A stretch of 64,000 nucleotides of DNA, taken from assembly GCF_019703515.2 (NCBI RefSeq), contig NC_059348.1, positions 22,492,156-22,556,155 on the forward strand. The letters are read 5' to 3'. This stretch comes from Myxocyprinus asiaticus. Its lineage: Eukaryota > Chordata > Actinopteri > Cypriniformes > Catostomidae. Shown here piece by piece: positions 59,471 to 64,000 of this stretch (the stretch's first letter is position 1; every line of letters begins with the position of its first letter). Made by a program: the position numbers and the translations under genes. The notes below the pieces were generated by a model. It made no database searches, was not told the DNA's origin, and saw only the letters and a list, made by a program, of their open reading frames with translations.

Positions 59471-59715
59471 GTAATGAATGACCTGTTTGCTGAATTCAAG
59501 CAATGGCAGTACATAGTGAATCATTTTGTACAACGCTTAATAAAGCACCCAAATGTGTCATAAAATTAGTTCATGTGACTCGTGACATAGAATCACTTTG
59601 CATAATAAACAGACCGTAATTTAAGTTGTTAAATTAGTTGTTAGGCATCAGTCCTCACTGGTTCTTGCAACATTACACCATGACATTTGGTCATGAGACA
59701 CCCAAAGCCCATGAG

Positions 59716-60021
59716 CAGTGTTGGATGTAATCTGACAACAAAGTAAATAGTTACTGTAATATAATTCCTTTTGAGTCAAAAAAGTAGTGTAATGCATTAC
59801 ATTTTAAATTCTGGTAATCAGAATACAGTTACTGACATTCCATTAAATTAATTACTTTTCAATTAGCCTACAATTACATGGAAAATATTCAAAACATTAA
59901 AAGAAAAGTAGTTAGTAATGTGATTTATTTTTCAGTGAATTAATTAGTAAAGTCATCTGATTACAACTTTAGAGAAGTAATTAGTCATTTGTAACTACTT
60001 CAAATAACTTACTCAACACTG
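59716..60021. mobile_element. hAT-type MITE (306 bp)
   Basis: Ends 'cagtgttggatgtaatctg' and '...taacttactcaacactg' are imperfect inverted repeats of the same broad type as the relic at 32600-33912. The 8-bp flanks (cccatgag / caaaggag) agree at only five positions, so the duplication is weak. 'tgtaat / attaca' words fill the element. Confidence 0.65.
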
Positions 60022-60850
60022 CAAAGGAGGTTTGATGTAGGGAAGCACAGGGCACAAACTAATGTGGGGCTAGTTTTAACACACGTGGTTTAAATGTTTC
60101 CACACATGCCGGTAAGATAAAACTTCATTTGTTTACCTGTTGCCATATCAACATTGTGTAGATAAAAAATTGCGGAAAAAATCAAAAAACTTTGGAAGAT
60201 ATCGCCAAAAGTTCATTTTAAAGTAGCAAAAGTAAAAAATCACATGAAAGTAAATTTGCATCTCTGTTTTTACTGTTTATTTAAAATGAGGCAAACTTGG
60301 TATTATTTTAATCTCCAATCTTTTAGCTAATATCTTACATAGTCTTTTAATTCTCAGATAGCCAGCAGAAGGTTTAAGCCAGGTTTAAATCCCAGTTGTG
60401 CCGATGGGGCATGTTGTAGCACTGTGTTACAATGTGCCACCATTACAAAAAACTATATGCAATTCCATGCAATCAGATATGTAATTTACATAATTCCCCT
60501 TAATGTGTGTGTGCTGGAGTGTGTGTGTGTGTGTGTGTTTTTTGTTTTGTTTTTTGTCATCAATCCATGCATTATTTCAGTCAGTGCTGTGGCTTTGTTG
60601 TGTATTTATTGTCAAGTGTCAAAATTATTGCTATATTATATATGACAAAGTTAATAAATGGCTTTTATTGACATGAAAATTTTGTTTATCTTCTAGGCTT
60701 TTTAATTAGATCAGATGATGCACGAGCCGCATGGACTAGTTTTATGACACTTTTGATCGTTTTATTAATCGTCAAAGTGAATCACTATTTATGAACTGTA
60801 ATGCTGTATTGAATTCACATAATTAATCGGGACATTAATTTAATTATTTC

Positions 60851-60954
60851 CTTTTGTGTTCCACAAAAAAAAGAAAAGTCATACAGTTTTGGAATGAAGT
60901 GAGGGTAAGTTAATAATGACAAAATTTTCATTTTTGGGTTAATTGTAAATTTAA
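60851..60954 (+). repeat. MITE right-terminal fragment
   Basis: 'tttgtgttccacaaaaaaaag' to 'tttttgggttaattgtaaattt' matches the right arm of the foldback MITE family. Confidence 0.7.
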
Positions 60955-63900
60955 GAACATTCTCTCTCTCAATCATGGCACCCAGCATTTACAGTCAAAT
61001 GGCATCACAAACAGAACCCAAAATCTGCATCATCTTCTTCACCTGCTGCTGTTATCTGGGGAGAGTTGGGCTTTGTTCTTCTTCCCAACACTGGCAGGTT
61101 CTCCCCCTCAATCCTTTCACTCTCCACATTCACACTGACAGCCTATTCTTTCCCCATCTCACATCACACACCACCATGACACTGACACCCAACACAAGGA
61201 TGGGATTTTGAAAAGACCCTCTTTCGAGCGATAGAGAGAACCATTTAATCCGATCCCTGAAGAGCAGAAAATTGTGTTTATTTTGATTCAGGCTTTCTGC
61301 CCCTCTCCATGCGGTCTGATTTGATAACTCCATGACAGGATCGCTCCCAACCAATGACTTATTAGAGCAGAGGCATGCTGGGAAGGAGGTGTGGAGGTGC
61401 ACTGTGACAGTCACGCAGGAGAGCATCCTCTGAAACGTGGCGTATACCTGTATGAGAGCTGTCCACGTCTGATTCACTACAATGGGTTCAGTTCAGATGC
61501 CTGAATGACTTCAATTTTGAAAACATCAACCTACCCAAATGTATACTTGTATCTGGTTTTGAGAAGGAGTTTGACGGTATTTTTTATCTTCAGTGGTCTG
61601 TGGCCTGCGAAAACCATTTTAGAGGAGGAAGTATGCAAGATATACTGTACATAACCTTCCTCTAAATGGGTTTGATTAGGTTTAGGTGGTTTGACCAAAA
61701 TCGTATTTGATGTTAGAGTAATTTTATCTAATTCTAAAGGTATTTTTCACAATGTAATTTTTTTTTTTTTCCCTAGAAACTTCAACCCTATAATGTTTTA
61801 TATTTAACATAATCATGTAGTACTGTTTATTTTAAAATATTTATATTTATCTATTTTAGTGAATTAAATACTTGACAAATAAAAATGACTTTTTTTAACT
61901 ACATGAATGCAAACCAAAAGATAGTATATTCTTAACAACTGAATGATAAGACTGGCATCAGAGCAAAACAGATTCACAAAAACAGAAGACTCAAAACAAT
62001 GATACATAATTAATTTGATGAGCCACATTTAAAGCAGTCATAAAATAGCCAACATTTGCACAGCTGCACAACAGTTTACAGAGTATGCTTTATATTTCTT
62101 CATGGAATAAACTGGATAGCAGAATTACAACCGGTTGACACATTTCTACCATTGCATGTTATATATTGTAATATTGTCATTCTTACAGTTAGAATACCAG
62201 AGAAAAGGGATAGAGATCCCAAGCATAAGAAAGACTAAATATAGACCTATGGTCATGGCAGACATTTCAATTGCATTGATTTCTGAGTGAAGCACAAAAA
62301 ATGTAGTGAGCTATAAAGTACAGTACTTGTCTAGCTGTACACCAGATCAAACACAGACTGCACACTGAATCTCTCAATTACAAGTCTCCTTTTAGACTTG
62401 ACAAAAAGGACTCGCTCCAATCCAGGGTCATTCAAGGGCTAGCCGACTCTGATGTCAGACTTCTGTTTTCATGAGGCAGACACTAGTTAACAAATAGGCT
62501 ATGCAATGTTTTTCTGTGCAGTGCCAAAGCTATTCTTTATTTATACCCTCCAGTAAAACAGGAATCTTGAGATGCTAGACAGAAAAACAAACCGACTGAT
62601 AGGTAGGCATACAGATAATCGTTTTTATTATTTTCCAATAATTTATTTTTTCTATTATGGTCCATGTCATTAATCTGACAAATTAATTAATGCATTCCAG
62701 TCAAATGTATTCCAAAAAGGGTGATATAAATGAGTGACAGATATCTGTAACCACAGCAGGGGGATTAACAAGTCTTGTTATGTCATGCTGGGGAAACGCT
62801 GTTCGCCTAGGTCACACCAACTGGACTCCCCCTAGTGGCCAAATTGATTACTGCAGACCCTTTCTTGATGGCTAAATAGATAGAGCATACATAATCAACT
62901 AAGCACATCTTTAGAGGAAGGCTTTAATAGATTCTACATTGGAATGGAAATCCAAAAACATTATGTGCCACGGAATTGGCTTGTAATATATTACTGAAGT
63001 ACATTATGGCGAGACATGAGCATTGTATGGTACGAAACGTCTCAGATTGCAAAGGCATGAAATGTAATGCAAATTCTTCTGTGCTTAGCCTATATCACCA
63101 CGCCATCTGTGTTGGTGATTTGTCAGCTTTGGCAAAAGTGCCTTTCCAGGCACTCAAAAACAACATGTTACTGTCTGATGAGTCACTTCTAATAGATTTT
63201 CCAGTCTCCTGCTCTATTAAATATTTACAGTTGTTTTTTTTTTTTTGAAACGGTAAGTTGGGCAAGGACATATAGAAGGGCTTGTCCCTTTTTAAAAAAA
63301 CAAAACAAAAACAAAACATTAACCTTTAGATAACAACCTAACTGTGAACCATGATTTGCTCTTTGTTATTGCTAATTAGAAGTAGGTGGTATTGGAGGGC
63401 AGGACATTCTCATTCTAGAGAGCTCTTAAATGGACAATAATTTTATGAGTGCAAGATGCATCATAATTATATTTGTTCCATTTCAACAAGATCACATGAG
63501 AAGTCGGCATGTTGTTTCAGAGAGTTCCGGTACCCCAGGATCAGCCGCAAGTGACATCTCCTATCAGACGTTTTTGCATCGGCTCCAGTGTGTTTATCTT
63601 CCCTTGTGGTGCGACCGGAAGCATGTTGCGTCAGCAGTATGGGAAACCCCGATACGGATCCAGCATTGAAACCGGGAAGTAATCGCGTTCACATAGTCAG
63701 TGACGAGAGTGATACAGAGGTTGCATTTTCCTCTCTAACATTACATTTTTACACCACTGATGGTCAGGTTTGGGTTGGGGGATACAGTTAATAAAATTTG
63801 CATTCCTTTTCACTGTATTACATCCTGTACAGCTGAAAACAACTCGCTAAACAATTTTTGGCACCCCTCCATGGACATTACACCCAGAAGATGGAGCTCA

Positions 63901-64000
63901 CACGAGACCATACACCCAACAACACTTATAGCTTTGGCCACTGGGGGTAGTGTTTCGGATTTCAGTAAGCACAGACTGATTTTAGCTAAATAAAAGTCGT
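60955..64000. other. Non-coding block to the window end
   Basis: No exon recognised. The stretch at about 63530-63790, with 'ccggaagcatgttgcgtcag' and 'ttacaccactgatggtcaggtttggg', has the wording of a cyprinid interspersed repeat, as does 'cccctagtggcc' near 62829. Family not assigned. A (GT)n run lies just before this block, at 60518-60538. Confidence 0.4.

Noticed and set aside
61130..61477. 115-codon minus-strand frame as a possible exon
   Set aside because: No similarity recognised and no convincing splice sites; likely chance.

Overview
This window looks like teleost fish DNA, most likely a cyprinid, and is essentially an intergenic repeat landscape. Evidence: an AT-rich background, Tc1/mariner, hAT, DIRS and LTR elements, an RLE-type LINE remnant, a tRNA-derived SINE with a fish LINE-like 3' tail, foldback MITEs of the kind seen in carp and zebrafish genomes, and many (TA)n, (CA)n and (CT)n microsatellites. 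I found no convincing host protein-coding exon, rRNA or tRNA gene. Family names come from recognition of motifs and termini, not from a database search.

Layout. Positions 1-978 hold the 5' part of a non-autonomous Gypsy-like LTR element on the minus strand, leaving the window on the left. A foldback MITE half and a broken restriction-like-endonuclease LINE tail follow (2535-3430), then a 534-bp Tc1-type MITE (4509-5042). A complete insertion of the same LTR family lies at 6459-9203: TTTAT target duplications, 39-bp and 33-bp coding-like tandem arrays, a gag-like ORF, and a 5' LTR whose middle is replaced by a 384-bp copy of DNA from 5114-5497. From 9.2 to 23 kb there is mostly low-copy DNA containing a hammerhead-like motif (10465-10496), a near-perfect 53-bp-arm palindrome (12884-12995), and a solo LTR nested in a foldback MITE (14719-15831).

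Positions 23158-26477 carry a hAT transposase scrap and a deleted DIRS-type retroelement (minus). Two small inverted-repeat elements follow, then a complete but dead Tc1 transposon (30539-31770), a foldback with microsatellites, a hAT relic retaining a BED zinc-finger exon (32600-33912), and a low-copy block. Next come a non-autonomous hAT with an 8-bp target duplication (37042-38563), a second dead Tc1 (38631-40069), and a chimera of two further Tc1 fragments (41278-42700).

The most striking structure is at 46131-53287: a MITE contains a hAT-like element with a perfect 8-bp target duplication (46258-53078), which contains a nearly full-length DIRS element (46516-52170) with gag-, RT/RNase H- and tyrosine-recombinase-coding remains. 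The rest (53.3-64 kb) is low-copy DNA with a SINE, MITE termini and an hAT-type MITE. All recognised transposase and polymerase reading frames carry frameshifts, stops or deletions, so any activity would depend on copies elsewhere. The low-copy blocks between elements may include regulatory DNA of a distant gene, which sequence alone cannot show.
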